A DNA stretch of 22,690 nt from Bacillota bacterium (GTDB lineage Bacteria > Bacillota > Clostridia > Acetivibrionales > DSM-1351): positions 1-22,690 of the forward strand of contig JAEZKZ010000033.1 in assembly GCA_023415305.1 (NCBI GenBank), written 5' to 3'. This document shows, piece by piece, positions 6,488 through 14,793 of the stretch (position 1 is the stretch's first letter; every line of letters starts with the position of its first letter). The notes under the pieces are model-generated. The model ran no database searches. It had not been told where the DNA came from and saw only the letters and a list, made by a program, of their open reading frames with translations. The position numbers and the translations under genes are program-made.

Positions 6488-7591
6488 TTATTTAGAAATA
6501 TCAACTTTTTTTACCAGACCAACAATGAGAAATATTAAAGCAAACAGGAGCAGTATGGCGTAATTCATAACTAATGCATAACCTGTAATCGATCCATCTA
6601 GTACCGCATCCACAGTTCGCATTACCCAGGAGACGGGAATAAATCTTCCAATTTTATTCAATATGTCGGGCATCAGGTTAAAATCCCAATAGCAGCCTCC
6701 AAGCATAATAAGCGGCGTTGTGATAACTGCTATTGTAACATATGCCTGAATGGGTTTCTTTAAAACTGAAGTAATAAATAAACCCATTGTTATACAAACA
6801 AAAGAAAACAATATAAACAGACCGACAATGGCTATTGGGGCACTTCCCATATACATCTTGAATATAAATACAAGTGCTGATATAATGCCTATAGCTTGTA
6901 TTACGCCAGTTGTGAAAAAGGCTGCCAGGTTTTCCGTCATGTACCTTTTAATACTGACAGGGCCGTAAAAAGTTCTATAAAAGGTTCCATTCACTTTATC
7001 TTCCAATATAAGTCCTGTAGTGATTACAGCCATGTACAGCATGAATTGAATTAAAAAGCCAAAGGATGTTCTTGAATTTTGAATTTTGTTAAAGATATCA
7101 AGATTTGTGGTTATGGAAAGTTTTGATTCTCTATATTTGCTTATAGAAGTCTCAAACTTTATCTTGTCGTAATTCGAAACCCTCGCAATTAATTTATAAC
7201 TTTCAATTTCTGTATTAACCGAATTCTTGACAAAATATAACTTCTGCCTGTCTTCTACATAGTATTCCTTAATCTTTGGGTTTTTACCCTCAAGAATACT
7301 GTTCTCAAAACCCGAGTCAATGATTATTGAATAATCCACAACATAACTGGCGGTTAAGTCATATATTTGATCCTCGGATATCTCCAAAAGTTTAATCCCT
7401 TCAGTATTCTTCAAGATTTGGTATATCCCTTTTGATGCACCACTTTGATCATGGTCAACAATACCTATTGTCGCAGCTTTATGGTTCTGCATTGCGAACA
7501 TTGCAATAAAAATAAAGGGGCAGAGTATCATTAAAGCAAATCTTACTTTATTTGTAAATATCCTTTTAAGTGAGGTCCTAAATATTATCAT
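6488..7591 (-). CDS. ABC-2 type exporter permease, second subunit
   Basis: This 367-residue membrane protein has one N-terminal membrane helix (about 15-32), a large soluble domain to about residue 175, then five hydrophobic segments ending near the C-terminus. This is the ABC2_membrane_3 layout of drug, sodium or lipid-antibiotic exporters. The ATG is preceded by AAGGAGGG at good spacing and overlaps the end of the first permease gene by 14 bp, indicating translational coupling. With the first permease it should form the heterodimeric membrane channel driven by the ATPase encoded upstream. It resembles LnrN/LnrM-like permeases in length and layout; the substrate cannot be read from sequence. 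Confidence 0.88.
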   Translation of the reverse strand: MIIFRTSLKRIFTNKVRFALMILCPFIFIAMFAMQNHKAATIGIVDHDQSGASKGIYQILKNTEGIKLLEISEDQIYDLTASYVVDYSIIIDSGFENSILEGKNPKIKEYYVEDRQKLYFVKNSVNTEIESYKLIARVSNYDKIKFETSISKYRESKLSITTNLDIFNKIQNSRTSFGFLIQFMLYMAVITTGLILEDKVNGTFYRTFYGPVSIKRYMTENLAAFFTTGVIQAIGIISALVFIFKMYMGSAPIAIVGLFILFSFVCITMGLFITSVLKKPIQAYVTIAVITTPLIMLGGCYWDFNLMPDILNKIGRFIPVSWVMRTVDAVLDGSITGYALVMNYAILLLFALIFLIVGLVKKVDISK

Positions 7592-8720
7592 AGTTTACCC
7601 TCCTTAGCTTTAATATTGATACAGCATATATCACAGCTAAAATAGCCACCAAACCACCTGCAGCTTTATACATAACCGTACTTGGATAGTTGTAAATAGC
7701 TCCGAAAATCAGTACTTTTGCGTAATAAATAGGATTTATAATGTTAAGGCTCTGGATAGTTACAGAAGGTGACATGGCTCCTCCCCCAATAGATGCAAGG
7801 CCCATAATCAGGAATGAAACGCCTAAAGACGAGAGAAAATTAGTTATAAGCGAATGAATCATAACTCCAATTCCAATGGATAAGAACGAAAATACCAATA
7901 GTACAGAACCTATGATTAGTAAATTACCGTCCCAATTTGCATGATAAACTAATTTTGTAAAAATTACTGTTACAATGCAGGAAAGAAATAAAAATATACT
8001 GGTACCAAATACTTTACCGCATAAAATTGTCCATTTTGAAGTAGGCAGAGCATATAGTCTGATATGAATATTTGATTCCTGATTCCTTGTAACTATCAAT
8101 ATTCCAAGTAATGAACCCATTGATACTACTTGTAATAGAGTTAAAACAGAGTAATAATCTATAGCCTCAGGTAGTTTTGAGTCCGCAGGCGCAATTCTTT
8201 CAAAAATAGCGGAGGTTTCCGATATTTCACTGAGTTTCTGAATATCAATGTTGTTTCCAGAGAGCTCCATGGCAATTGAAAGTGCATTGCTCCTATATAT
8301 ATAGGAGTTTAGTATTGTTTTAACCAGCTCAATATTCTTTTTCCCTTCAATTCGAATTGCAGCCGAATCATTGTTTTCAATGTTATCGGAAGTATTCTCG
8401 GGTATGATAAAGTAATTATCGATTATTCCCGCATCTACTGCCTCTACTGCCTCAGCCTCAGTTGAATAGCTAACTGGATCAATAATTTTATTAATAGCAT
8501 CAGTTTCCAAGAATTGCTCAATGCCTTTACCAACATGGCCATTATCCAATATCACATATCCAGCTTTAACTCTGTTTCTATAATCCTCGGTCAGATTGCC
8601 GTCAAATGCGGTTCCCAACAAGATTATAATACTAATAGGAAACAGAATCAGCGCTATCAAAATACGTATGTCCCTTATATTCTTAATGAACTCATAATAT
8701 GCCGACCACAATATTTTCAT
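7578..8720 (-). CDS. ABC-2 type exporter permease, first subunit
   Basis: This 380-residue membrane protein has the same plan as its downstream partner: a first helix at about residues 18-37, a large extracytoplasmic region to about 185, then five membrane segments (including YSVLTLLQVVSMGSLLGILI and the GLASIGGGAMSP region). The ATG lies 14 bp after the ATPase stop codon; the GGGGGG ribosome binding site sits in that gap. It probably pairs with the second permease. The two proteins are similar in layout but clearly diverged, as is usual for heterodimeric ABC-2 exporters such as LnrMN. Confidence 0.88.
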   Translation of the reverse strand: MKILWSAYYEFIKNIRDIRILIALILFPISIIILLGTAFDGNLTEDYRNRVKAGYVILDNGHVGKGIEQFLETDAINKIIDPVSYSTEAEAVEAVDAGIIDNYFIIPENTSDNIENNDSAAIRIEGKKNIELVKTILNSYIYRSNALSIAMELSGNNIDIQKLSEISETSAIFERIAPADSKLPEAIDYYSVLTLLQVVSMGSLLGILIVTRNQESNIHIRLYALPTSKWTILCGKVFGTSIFLFLSCIVTVIFTKLVYHANWDGNLLIIGSVLLVFSFLSIGIGVMIHSLITNFLSSLGVSFLIMGLASIGGGAMSPSVTIQSLNIINPIYYAKVLIFGAIYNYPSTVMYKAAGGLVAILAVIYAVSILKLRRVNYDNI

Positions 8721-8734
8721 TGAATTCCACCCCC

Positions 8735-9664
8735 CTAATCCCGCAGCTTCTTGCCGGTAAGTTCTAGGAAAACATCTTCAAGGGATGCATCCTCCATATT
8801 GATTTTTGTAATAACTCCACCATTTTCCACAATACAATTTATTATTCTTGCCAGACTGCTGTTCCTGTCCAGAACAACCTTCATTTTCCTATCTTCAATT
8901 AGGCATTCCTTCACGCCATGGACCGCCTTGACAGCTTCTGTAAGTGTATAGTTATAGTTTTTAAGTACGATATCGACAACCTGTTCATCCTGAATATATT
9001 CTTTTAACTCTTCTAGGGTTCCCTGGGCTATCAGCCTCCCGTTATCCATTATTACTACTCTCGAGCAAAGGGCCTCAATTTCTTCCATGTAATGCGAAGT
9101 ATAAATGACAGTAGAGCCCATTTCGTTCAGTTTTCTTACCGAATCCAAGATATGATTTCTCGATTGCGGATCAATACCTACAGTAGGTTCGTCCATAATT
9201 ATAAGTTTTGGTTTATGTACTATGGAGCATGCAATATTGAGCCTTCTTTGCATTCCACCGGAGAATTTTTTAGGATAGTCACTTTTTCTCTCCCAGAGTC
9301 CGGTAAATTCCAGCGCCTGCCTGACGCTGTCCTTAAGTTCCTGACCCTTTAGTCCGTAAAGCCTGCCGAAATATTCAACATTCTCATATGCCTTAAACTC
9401 ATTATAGATGGCAAGATTCTGAGGAACGACACCGATATTTTTCTTAACATAATAGTTGTTCTGAGACATAACCTGTCCGAAAATTTTTATCTCACCGGAA
9501 TTGATTTCAGTTATCCCTATAATGGAATTTATTAGTGTGGTTTTTCCTGCACCGTTTGGTCCCAGCAAGCCCAGAATTTCTCCTTCTCTGACGCTCATGG
9601 TCATATTGTCTACGGCAATCCTGTCTCCATATCTTTTGACAACATCCTTAATCTCAACGATCAT
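8735..9664 (-). CDS. ABC exporter ATP-binding protein (DrrA/NatA/LnrL-like)
   Basis: This 309-residue ATPase has all catalytic motifs: Walker A GPNGAGKT (residues 35-42), Q-loop Q82, signature FSGGM (134-138), Walker B LIIMDEP with E159, and switch H191. The C-terminal extension (about 220-309) ending SLEDVFLELTGKKLRD is typical of exporters for drugs and lipid-like antibiotics. The ATG is preceded by GGGAG. It is the first gene of the exporter plus two-component cassette and lies beyond a strong terminator closing the C-S lyase gene, so the cassette has its own promoter in about 9665-9760, although no good -35/-10 pair stands out. A resistance or export role is inferred from the linked kinase and regulator. 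Confidence 0.93.
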   Translation of the reverse strand: MIVEIKDVVKRYGDRIAVDNMTMSVREGEILGLLGPNGAGKTTLINSIIGITEINSGEIKIFGQVMSQNNYYVKKNIGVVPQNLAIYNEFKAYENVEYFGRLYGLKGQELKDSVRQALEFTGLWERKSDYPKKFSGGMQRRLNIACSIVHKPKLIIMDEPTVGIDPQSRNHILDSVRKLNEMGSTVIYTSHYMEEIEALCSRVVIMDNGRLIAQGTLEELKEYIQDEQVVDIVLKNYNYTLTEAVKAVHGVKECLIEDRKMKVVLDRNSSLARIINCIVENGGVITKINMEDASLEDVFLELTGKKLRD

Positions 9665-9761
9665 ATTTTAACTCCCTTCAATTTGTTTTCATGCAAATAT
9701 TTTGCTGAAATCGAATTTAATGGTATTAGCATACATCTTAGGAGACAGTGTTTTTAGTGAT

Positions 9762-9803
9762 AAAAAGACCGATATAAAGTGACAATTGTCATTTCATATC
9801 GGT
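9762..9803 (-). terminator. Strong terminator after the C-S lyase gene
   Basis: On minus, ACCGATAT pairs with ATATCGGT and an inner GACAATTGTC is self-complementary, giving a long two-part stem followed by CTTTTT. It lies 17 bp after the lyase stop codon and separates it from the exporter cassette. Confidence 0.8.
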
Positions 9804-9820
9804 ACGTTTGTCTTGTACGA

Positions 9821-10993
9821 TTATAGCTGGTCAAATGCTGCTTTTAGCCTTAGTAGTGCCTTTTCCAACATTGACCTTGGGCATGCCACATTCATTCTCA
9901 TAAAGCCTTCCCCGTTTTTTCCAAAATAAGTACCGGCGCTCATAGCCAGACCGGCCTTGTGTATCATAAAATCATTCAGTTGTTTTCCGGTCATACCCAG
10001 TTCCCTGCAGTCTAGCCATATAAGATAAGTCCCTTCAGGTGGAATTGGCTTTATTGAAGGAATGTTTTTAGATAAATAATTCATAACAATTTTTATGTTT
10101 CCTTCAATGTATGGAATCAGCTGGTCCAGCCATTCTTCACCATGTTCATAGGCTGCTTGAGTAGCTACTAGACTGAAACAATTGTTGCATTCAATATGGA
10201 GTCTGGCCCAGGCCCGGTCAAAAGCTGATTTAGTTTCGGCGTCCGGAAAAATAACTACAGAGGACTGGAGCCCTGCAAGATTAAAGGTTTTACTAGCTGA
10301 AAGACAGGTAATTGTCAGTTTTCTAATTTCTTCGGAAATTGATGAAAATGGAGTATGCTTATTGCCCCATAAAATAAGGTCTGAATGTATCTCATCGGCA
10401 ATAACTTTAATACCATACTTTACACATATTTCACCCAGCTTCTCCAGTTCGCCTTTTGCCCAGACCCGCCCGATAGGATTATGGGGACTGCACAATATAA
10501 TATAATTAGCCCCCTGCTGGGCTTTTTCTTCAATATCTTCGTAATCCATACAGAAATATCCGTTTACTTCTTTTAACGGGCTCTCCAAAAGTTCTCGGGG
10601 CCCATCTTTAACAGCATTATAAAAGGGACGATAAACAGGTGTTTGTATAATTATTTTGTCGTTTGGCGTGGTCAATTCCCTTATAAACATGCATATTGAG
10701 GGTACAACTCCCAGACTGATGCTCATCAGCCTTTTATCAATATCCCAATTTTTCCGTCTCTTCTGAAAGGAACATACAGAGTCAAAAAATGTGTCAGGCT
10801 TGACGGTATAGCCAAATATGCCATTTTCTGTTCGTTCTTTAATTAAATCAATAATGGGCTGAGCTGCTTTAAAATCCATGTCGGCGACCCATAAGGGAAT
10901 GGCATCAGGGTTTCCATACAGCTTACCCAATTCAGCATATTTTTCAGCCCCCGTACCGCTTCTATCTATTATTTCATCAAAATTGTATCTCAT
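9821..10993 (-). CDS. patB: MalY/PatB family PLP-dependent cystathionine beta-lyase (C-S lyase)
   Basis: This 390-residue fold-type I PLP enzyme should cleave C-S bonds in cystathionine or cysteine conjugates to give a thiol, pyruvate and ammonia. The MalY/PatB signature PLWVADMDF is at residues 33-41, with SPHNPIGRVW around 169, the PLP-contacting D200 (ADEIHSD) and the Schiff-base K235 (SASKTFNLAGLQ). The ATG at 10993 is chosen because GGGGGA lies just ahead; an in-frame ATG 24 bp upstream would put that ribosome binding site inside the gene. It appears monocistronic, with a terminator behind it and the divergent cyclophilin gene ahead. Whether it serves methionine biosynthesis or thiol release is not shown by the context. 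Confidence 0.9.
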   Translation of the reverse strand: MRYNFDEIIDRSGTGAEKYAELGKLYGNPDAIPLWVADMDFKAAQPIIDLIKERTENGIFGYTVKPDTFFDSVCSFQKRRKNWDIDKRLMSISLGVVPSICMFIRELTTPNDKIIIQTPVYRPFYNAVKDGPRELLESPLKEVNGYFCMDYEDIEEKAQQGANYIILCSPHNPIGRVWAKGELEKLGEICVKYGIKVIADEIHSDLILWGNKHTPFSSISEEIRKLTITCLSASKTFNLAGLQSSVVIFPDAETKSAFDRAWARLHIECNNCFSLVATQAAYEHGEEWLDQLIPYIEGNIKIVMNYLSKNIPSIKPIPPEGTYLIWLDCRELGMTGKQLNDFMIHKAGLAMSAGTYFGKNGEGFMRMNVACPRSMLEKALLRLKAAFDQL

Positions 10994-11223
10994 ATGTGTC
11001 CCCCATATTATGTTCATTAAAAAATTATCTAAGGTAAAATTTATAAGTATTTATCTTTAGTATCCATCTCTAATTATTATATTACTTGTTTTTTTACAAT
11101 TTTTGTAGACGTTTTCAATTAAATCAGTATAATTAAATTTGATTGTATTATAATAACTGGATTATTTACATCTTCAGTAAATTCCAAATACTCTTACTTA
11201 TATTTTTTTACGGAGGCAAAACC

Positions 11224-11859
11224 ATGTTTAGAAGTACTTTTAAGAAATTATCCACAGTATTGTTAATTTGCATGTTTCTTCTTGTTATTTCATCCGGGTG
11301 TTCCGAGAAAGGTGCAAAGGATAGCAGTGAGGGAACAATAGATTTATCGGGTCATCCGCAGGTCCAAATTGAAATGGAAAGCGGTGATAAAATGGTACTG
11401 GAGCTTTATCCCGAATACGCACCTGAAACCGTTAGAAATTTTATAGAGCTAGTAAACTCAAAGTTTTATGATGGACTTACCTTTCACCGTATTGTGAAAG
11501 GATTTATGATACAGGGCGGCGACCCGGAAGGCACAGGAATGGGAGGTTCAGAAAAAAACATTAAGGGGGAATTCAGTGAAAACGGCTTTACACAAAATAC
11601 TTTGAGTCACACCAGAGGGGTTATATCAATGGCGAGAAGTATGGACCCCAATTCAGCATCAAGTCAGTTCTTTATAATGCATGATGACCAGGCTGCTTCA
11701 GCATTGGATGGGAAATATGCGGCTTTTGGAAAACTTATCAGCGGAGAAGAAACTCTTGATAAAATTGCAAACACTGAGGTAACATTGAATAAATCAATGG
11801 GAGAAGAATCACAGCCAACAAAAAAAGTAGTTATAAAGTCAATTACACTTATTAAATAA
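11224..11859 (+). CDS. Cyclophilin-type peptidyl-prolyl isomerase lipoprotein
   Basis: This 211-residue secreted foldase catalyses proline cis-trans isomerisation outside the membrane. A lipoprotein signal ends in ISSGC, with the lipidated Cys at 26. After a short linker, the cyclophilin domain spans about residues 43-211, with FHRIVKGFMIQGGDP (catalytic Arg in FHR), GVISMARSMDPNSASSQFFI and the closing region LDGKYAAFGKLISG. The ATG at 11224 is preceded by GGAGG seven bases away; an in-frame ATG 81 bp upstream has no such site. It is a single-gene unit between the divergent C-S lyase and a terminator. It is a different family from the parvulin-like foldase near 21 kb. Confidence 0.92.
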   Translation: MFRSTFKKLSTVLLICMFLLVISSGCSEKGAKDSSEGTIDLSGHPQVQIEMESGDKMVLELYPEYAPETVRNFIELVNSKFYDGLTFHRIVKGFMIQGGDPEGTGMGGSEKNIKGEFSENGFTQNTLSHTRGVISMARSMDPNSASSQFFIMHDDQAASALDGKYAAFGKLISGEETLDKIANTEVTLNKSMGEESQPTKKVVIKSITLIK

Positions 11860-11932
11860 GTCATTTGTAAGCAGTAATTTTTTAGCATCATGAATAGATA
11901 TATAGATATAGGTGTATTTCTCATCAAACAAG

Positions 11933-11977
11933 AAAACCAAAGGGCTGATTTTATGAAATCAGCCCTTTGGTTTTTTT
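11933..11977. terminator. Strong bidirectional terminator between cyclophilin and chemoreceptor genes
   Basis: A perfect 19-bp stem (AACCAAAGGGCTGATTT and its complement) with a four-base loop is followed by T residues on plus and preceded by A residues. It ends six bases from the chemoreceptor stop codon and should end both converging transcripts. Confidence 0.9.
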
Positions 11978-11983
11978 ATATAA

Positions 11984-13975
11984 TTAAATTTTAAATTTTC
12001 CGACTGCGATAGCAAGTCTTTCTGAGCTAAGTTCGGTCTCTTTCATTACATCAGCGACTTTAACTGCCTTCTGCATGACATCCGACGCTCTTTCAGCTAT
12101 ACTTTGAGTACCTTGTGCTTCTTCGCTGTTAGATATAGTAACTTCATTGATGGCTTTGATCATACTTTCTATCGATGTGGATAATGTCTCTGCTGTTGCA
12201 CTAAAATCAGAAACTAATGCTTGTATGGCTTCAGCATCCTGATAGTATTGCTCTCCTGTATCTACCAGCGTTTTATAGTCACTGATTACTGTTGTATCAA
12301 TAAAATCTAAAGCTTTCACCGAACTCTGTGTCAAGCTTTCCACCGAATTAACCACAAGTTTTGTGATCTTCTGAATCTCATTTGCAGTGTTTTTTGAATC
12401 TTCGGCCAATTTACGAATTTCATCAGCTACCACTGCGAAGCCCTTACCGGCCTCTCCTGCTCTAGCCGCCTCTATAGCAGCATTCAATGCAAGAAGGTTG
12501 GTTTGAGCTGTGATTTGCAGTATGGATTCGGTCAGAACGTTTATTTTTTCCACAGCCTTAGATTGTTCAATTGAATTTCTTATATCCGAATCTATATCTA
12601 TACGGATATCGTGAGCAGACTTTTGTGAATTTGTGACATTTTCTTTTAAGTCCTGTGCACGCTTGCTTATTTCTTCGGAAATCAAAGAGCCGTTGTTAGC
12701 TTTAGTTGAAATGGATTCCACTGCCTGTTCTATCTCTATTGATGTTGCATTCATTTGTTCTGCTGAAGCTGCCGTTTCTTCCATTCCGGCAGACATCTCT
12801 TCCGTAGTCGCCGATACATCTTCAATTTGTGATACTAATTCCGACAAATTCAGTGACGAAACTGCAACATTATGCTTCATACCATTAACCTCATTGATTA
12901 CATTCTGAAGAACCGATCGGATGGATTTACTCATAATATCTACAGATTTCAGAAGAAGTCCAATTTCGTCCTTTCTCTTAAGGAATTTTGCAGGTACTTT
13001 TCCGGTGAAATCCGCATTTGCCATAATATTCAATTGTTCTGCAGCTGTTTTGATAGGTACAGCCACAAGACTTGAAACAATTATTGATATGAAAATTGTG
13101 AGTAGCGCAATTGCGATTATTGATATGGTTATGGTAATCATATCCTCGTTGAATTCCTCAAATACTTCGTCCAGAGGGGCAACAGCCACTACCTTCCAGC
13201 CTGTTAGAGATACGGTAGAGTAGGCTGAAATAACCTCCCTGCCATCATCATTCGTATATTTAACTGTTCCCTCATTTTTAGCTAGAATTTCATTTTTAAA
13301 TGCCTCTTCATTACTCGTATTTTTAATAAATTCCTTATAGTTTTTTCCTACTTTATCGGGGTTACTGTCAAATATGTAATCGCCTTGAGTGGATAGCATC
13401 ATAGCATTTCCGGTCTTTGCAACCTTTACCCTCCCAAGTGAATTCTCCAATGCTTTTATATTAACCTGGCAAAAAACTACCCCCTGAAAAACTCCACTAT
13501 CATTAAAGATTGGCACAGCAACGGTTATAACTTTACTGCCGGTCACTTTACTAACAAGTACGTCTTGTATATAGGTTTTCTTTGTAGCTTTAGCCTTTTG
13601 GTAATACTCCCTATCTTTCAGGTTTATAGTACTGTTATCAATTACATTTAGTGCATTGCCATCTTTGTCAATAAATACGGTTGTCTCCAGTTCGGTATCA
13701 CTTTCAAAAATCGGCCTAAGTATAGGATTAATCTCGTCTGCATTACCATTTTTAAACTCCGGATGCGCTTTTACGATATTTTCAACCATTGAAATTTTCT
13801 TACTTATCCAGGTATCCATAGTATTTGAGTTTGATTTGGCTACTTCATTCAACTGGTCTTCGATGTTATTTGTAACTGTTTGACTAAATTGGCTTAATTG
13901 AAATAACGACAGACACATTAGCGGAATTAGTGCTACAGACATAATAATAAGCATTAACTTAAATCTGATTTTCAT
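11984..13975 (-). CDS. Methyl-accepting chemotaxis protein with dCache sensor
   Basis: This transmembrane chemoreceptor signals to the CheA/CheW array. Membrane helix 1 lies at about residues 5-27, a periplasmic dCache-type sensor (about 30-275) contains LKDREYYQKA and VAVPIFNDSGVFQG, membrane helix 2 is at about 280-307, then HAMP and a long cytoplasmic coiled coil. The signalling tip reads QTNLLALNAAIEAARAGEAGKGFAVVADEIRKLAEDS. The ATG at 13975 (MKIRFKL) is preferred; one three codons earlier abuts its ribosome binding site. In the sensor, the R-x-W-Y motif of amino-acid-binding dCache domains appears as R-E-Y-Y and the usual late Asp looks like Asn, so the ligand may not be an amino acid. 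It is a single-gene unit with a long leader. Confidence 0.93.
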   Translation of the reverse strand: MKIRFKLMLIIMSVALIPLMCLSLFQLSQFSQTVTNNIEDQLNEVAKSNSNTMDTWISKKISMVENIVKAHPEFKNGNADEINPILRPIFESDTELETTVFIDKDGNALNVIDNSTINLKDREYYQKAKATKKTYIQDVLVSKVTGSKVITVAVPIFNDSGVFQGVVFCQVNIKALENSLGRVKVAKTGNAMMLSTQGDYIFDSNPDKVGKNYKEFIKNTSNEEAFKNEILAKNEGTVKYTNDDGREVISAYSTVSLTGWKVVAVAPLDEVFEEFNEDMITITISIIAIALLTIFISIIVSSLVAVPIKTAAEQLNIMANADFTGKVPAKFLKRKDEIGLLLKSVDIMSKSIRSVLQNVINEVNGMKHNVAVSSLNLSELVSQIEDVSATTEEMSAGMEETAASAEQMNATSIEIEQAVESISTKANNGSLISEEISKRAQDLKENVTNSQKSAHDIRIDIDSDIRNSIEQSKAVEKINVLTESILQITAQTNLLALNAAIEAARAGEAGKGFAVVADEIRKLAEDSKNTANEIQKITKLVVNSVESLTQSSVKALDFIDTTVISDYKTLVDTGEQYYQDAEAIQALVSDFSATAETLSTSIESMIKAINEVTISNSEEAQGTQSIAERASDVMQKAVKVADVMKETELSSERLAIAVGKFKI

Positions 13976-14258
13976 AGCTTCCATCCCCTTATTGTTAAAA
14001 TAATTTCAAGTTGTACTTTTTGCTTTAAAGCTTGATGCCTTTTCAGTAACAAAAGAATACATTGGGATTAATGCATTTGGTAAACCGATAAAACGCTTAA
14101 TTATATTTCAGGTGAGAAAATATAGATAATCTATTTCTACCTACACTCTCTCAAGATAGGATTTGTAATCCTAAGCCACAAACAAAGGGAGCGGTTCCAT
14201 TCTCATTTTACAATCAGTAAAACATATCCTCCTTTCTGCCAAAAGAATGTCGATTATT

Positions 14259-14358
14259 AATATTATTATGAATGGTTGGTTTGAATATTATTATAAATAG
14301 TTGGTTTGAATATTATTATGACTGGTTGCTATGAATATTATTATAAATGGTTATTTGG
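14259..14358. repeat. Four tandem 25-bp repeats
   Basis: Four contiguous units of exactly 25 bp (14259-14283, 14284-14308, 14309-14333, 14334-14358) start with AATATTATTAT, followed by variants of GAATGGTTGGTTTG. The first 11 bases are identical in all four; the rest varies at a few positions. There are no spacers, so it is not a CRISPR array. It lies in the likely leader of the chemoreceptor gene. Confidence 0.9.
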
Positions 14359-14420
14359 GTAGCTAAAATTTCGTTATTCTTAATCATATTATAACATATA
14401 TTTCTAGAATGTGATATAGT

Positions 14421-14449
14421 TTTATAATACAATGTCGAATATCGCTCAA
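14421..14449 (-). promoter_or_regulatory. Probable sigma-A promoter upstream of the repeats
   Basis: On minus, TTGAGC (14444-14449) and TATAAA (14421-14426) are 17 bp apart. It lies after the tRNA-Leu terminator and before the repeats, so it most likely starts the chemoreceptor transcript. An extended -10 (TGTTATAAT) further downstream, near 14390, is an alternative. Confidence 0.4.
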
Positions 14450-14524
14450 GAAATCTGTCGGATTTTAGATTATTTTGCTTATGAAAAGCATCAGCTGTAA
14501 TTGTGTATAGAATTTATTGGTAAC

Positions 14525-14558
14525 TAAAAAATGCTACCAAACAAAGTTTGATAGCATT
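14525..14558 (-). terminator. Terminator of tRNA-Leu
   Basis: On minus, AATGCTATCAAAC pairs with GTTTGGTAGCATT (one mismatch, loop of three) and is followed by TTTTTAG. The stem starts at the last base of the tRNA CCA end. Confidence 0.8.
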
Positions 14559-14646
14559 GGTGCCGAAGACCGGAATCGAACCGGTACGGGGGGTTAACCC
14601 CGCAGGATTTTAAGTCCTGTGCGTCTGCCAGTTCCGCCACTTCGGC
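14558..14646 (-). tRNA. tRNA-Leu (UAA)
   Basis: The minus strand gives an 89-nt class II tRNA: acceptor GCCGAAG/CTTCGGC with an encoded CCA, anticodon loop CTTAAAA (UAA) on an AGGA/TCCT stem, and a long variable arm (GCGGGGTTAACCCCCCGT). The T-loop GGTTCGATTCC is intact. The long variable arm and the UAA anticodon identify leucine. Confidence 0.96.
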
Positions 14647-14671
14647 ATGGATTATTAATGGCGACTAGCTT

Positions 14672-14701
14672 ATTATAATACTATATGTATGCCAGTGTCA
14701 A
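14672..14701 (-). promoter_or_regulatory. Consensus sigma-A promoter of tRNA-Leu
   Basis: On minus, TTGACA (14696-14701) and TATAAT (14672-14677) are both perfect and 18 bp apart. They lie about 25 bp ahead of the tRNA 5' end. Confidence 0.8.
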
Positions 14702-14793
14702 CACCTAAAATTTCATATTTTATTTTTTTATTTACTAATGAATGCAGGTATATAAACATTACTGCAATAGTCATGTGATTCAATAGAAACATA

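Larger units (their letters stand above)
13976..14557 (-). other. Long leader region upstream of the chemoreceptor gene
   Basis: This stretch of about 580 bp has no convincing gene. On minus it runs from the tRNA-Leu terminator to a promoter (14421-14449), four 25-bp tandem repeats (14259-14358), an AAAGGAGG ribosome-binding-site-like sequence at about 14228-14235 that leads only to MFY and a stop, an 11-codon frame at 14171-14206 (MRMEPLPLFVA), an AGGATT/AATCCT hairpin, then the receptor start. If the promoter serves the receptor, the leader is about 440 nt. I could not match it to a known riboswitch; c-di-GMP type I motifs are absent. Confidence 0.5.

Noticed and set aside
13985..14240. c-di-GMP or other known riboswitch in the chemoreceptor leader
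   Set aside because: The conserved core motifs of the c-di-GMP type I aptamer and of T-box leaders are not present.
14259..14358. CRISPR-like repeat array
   Set aside because: The 25-bp units are directly contiguous with no spacers, and no cas genes are present.
14430..14500. Sigma-D (flagellar) promoter for the chemoreceptor, TAAA with GCGATATT on minus
   Set aside because: The spacing is 18 bp instead of about 15 and the -10 match is poor; a sigma-A-like pair fits the same region better.
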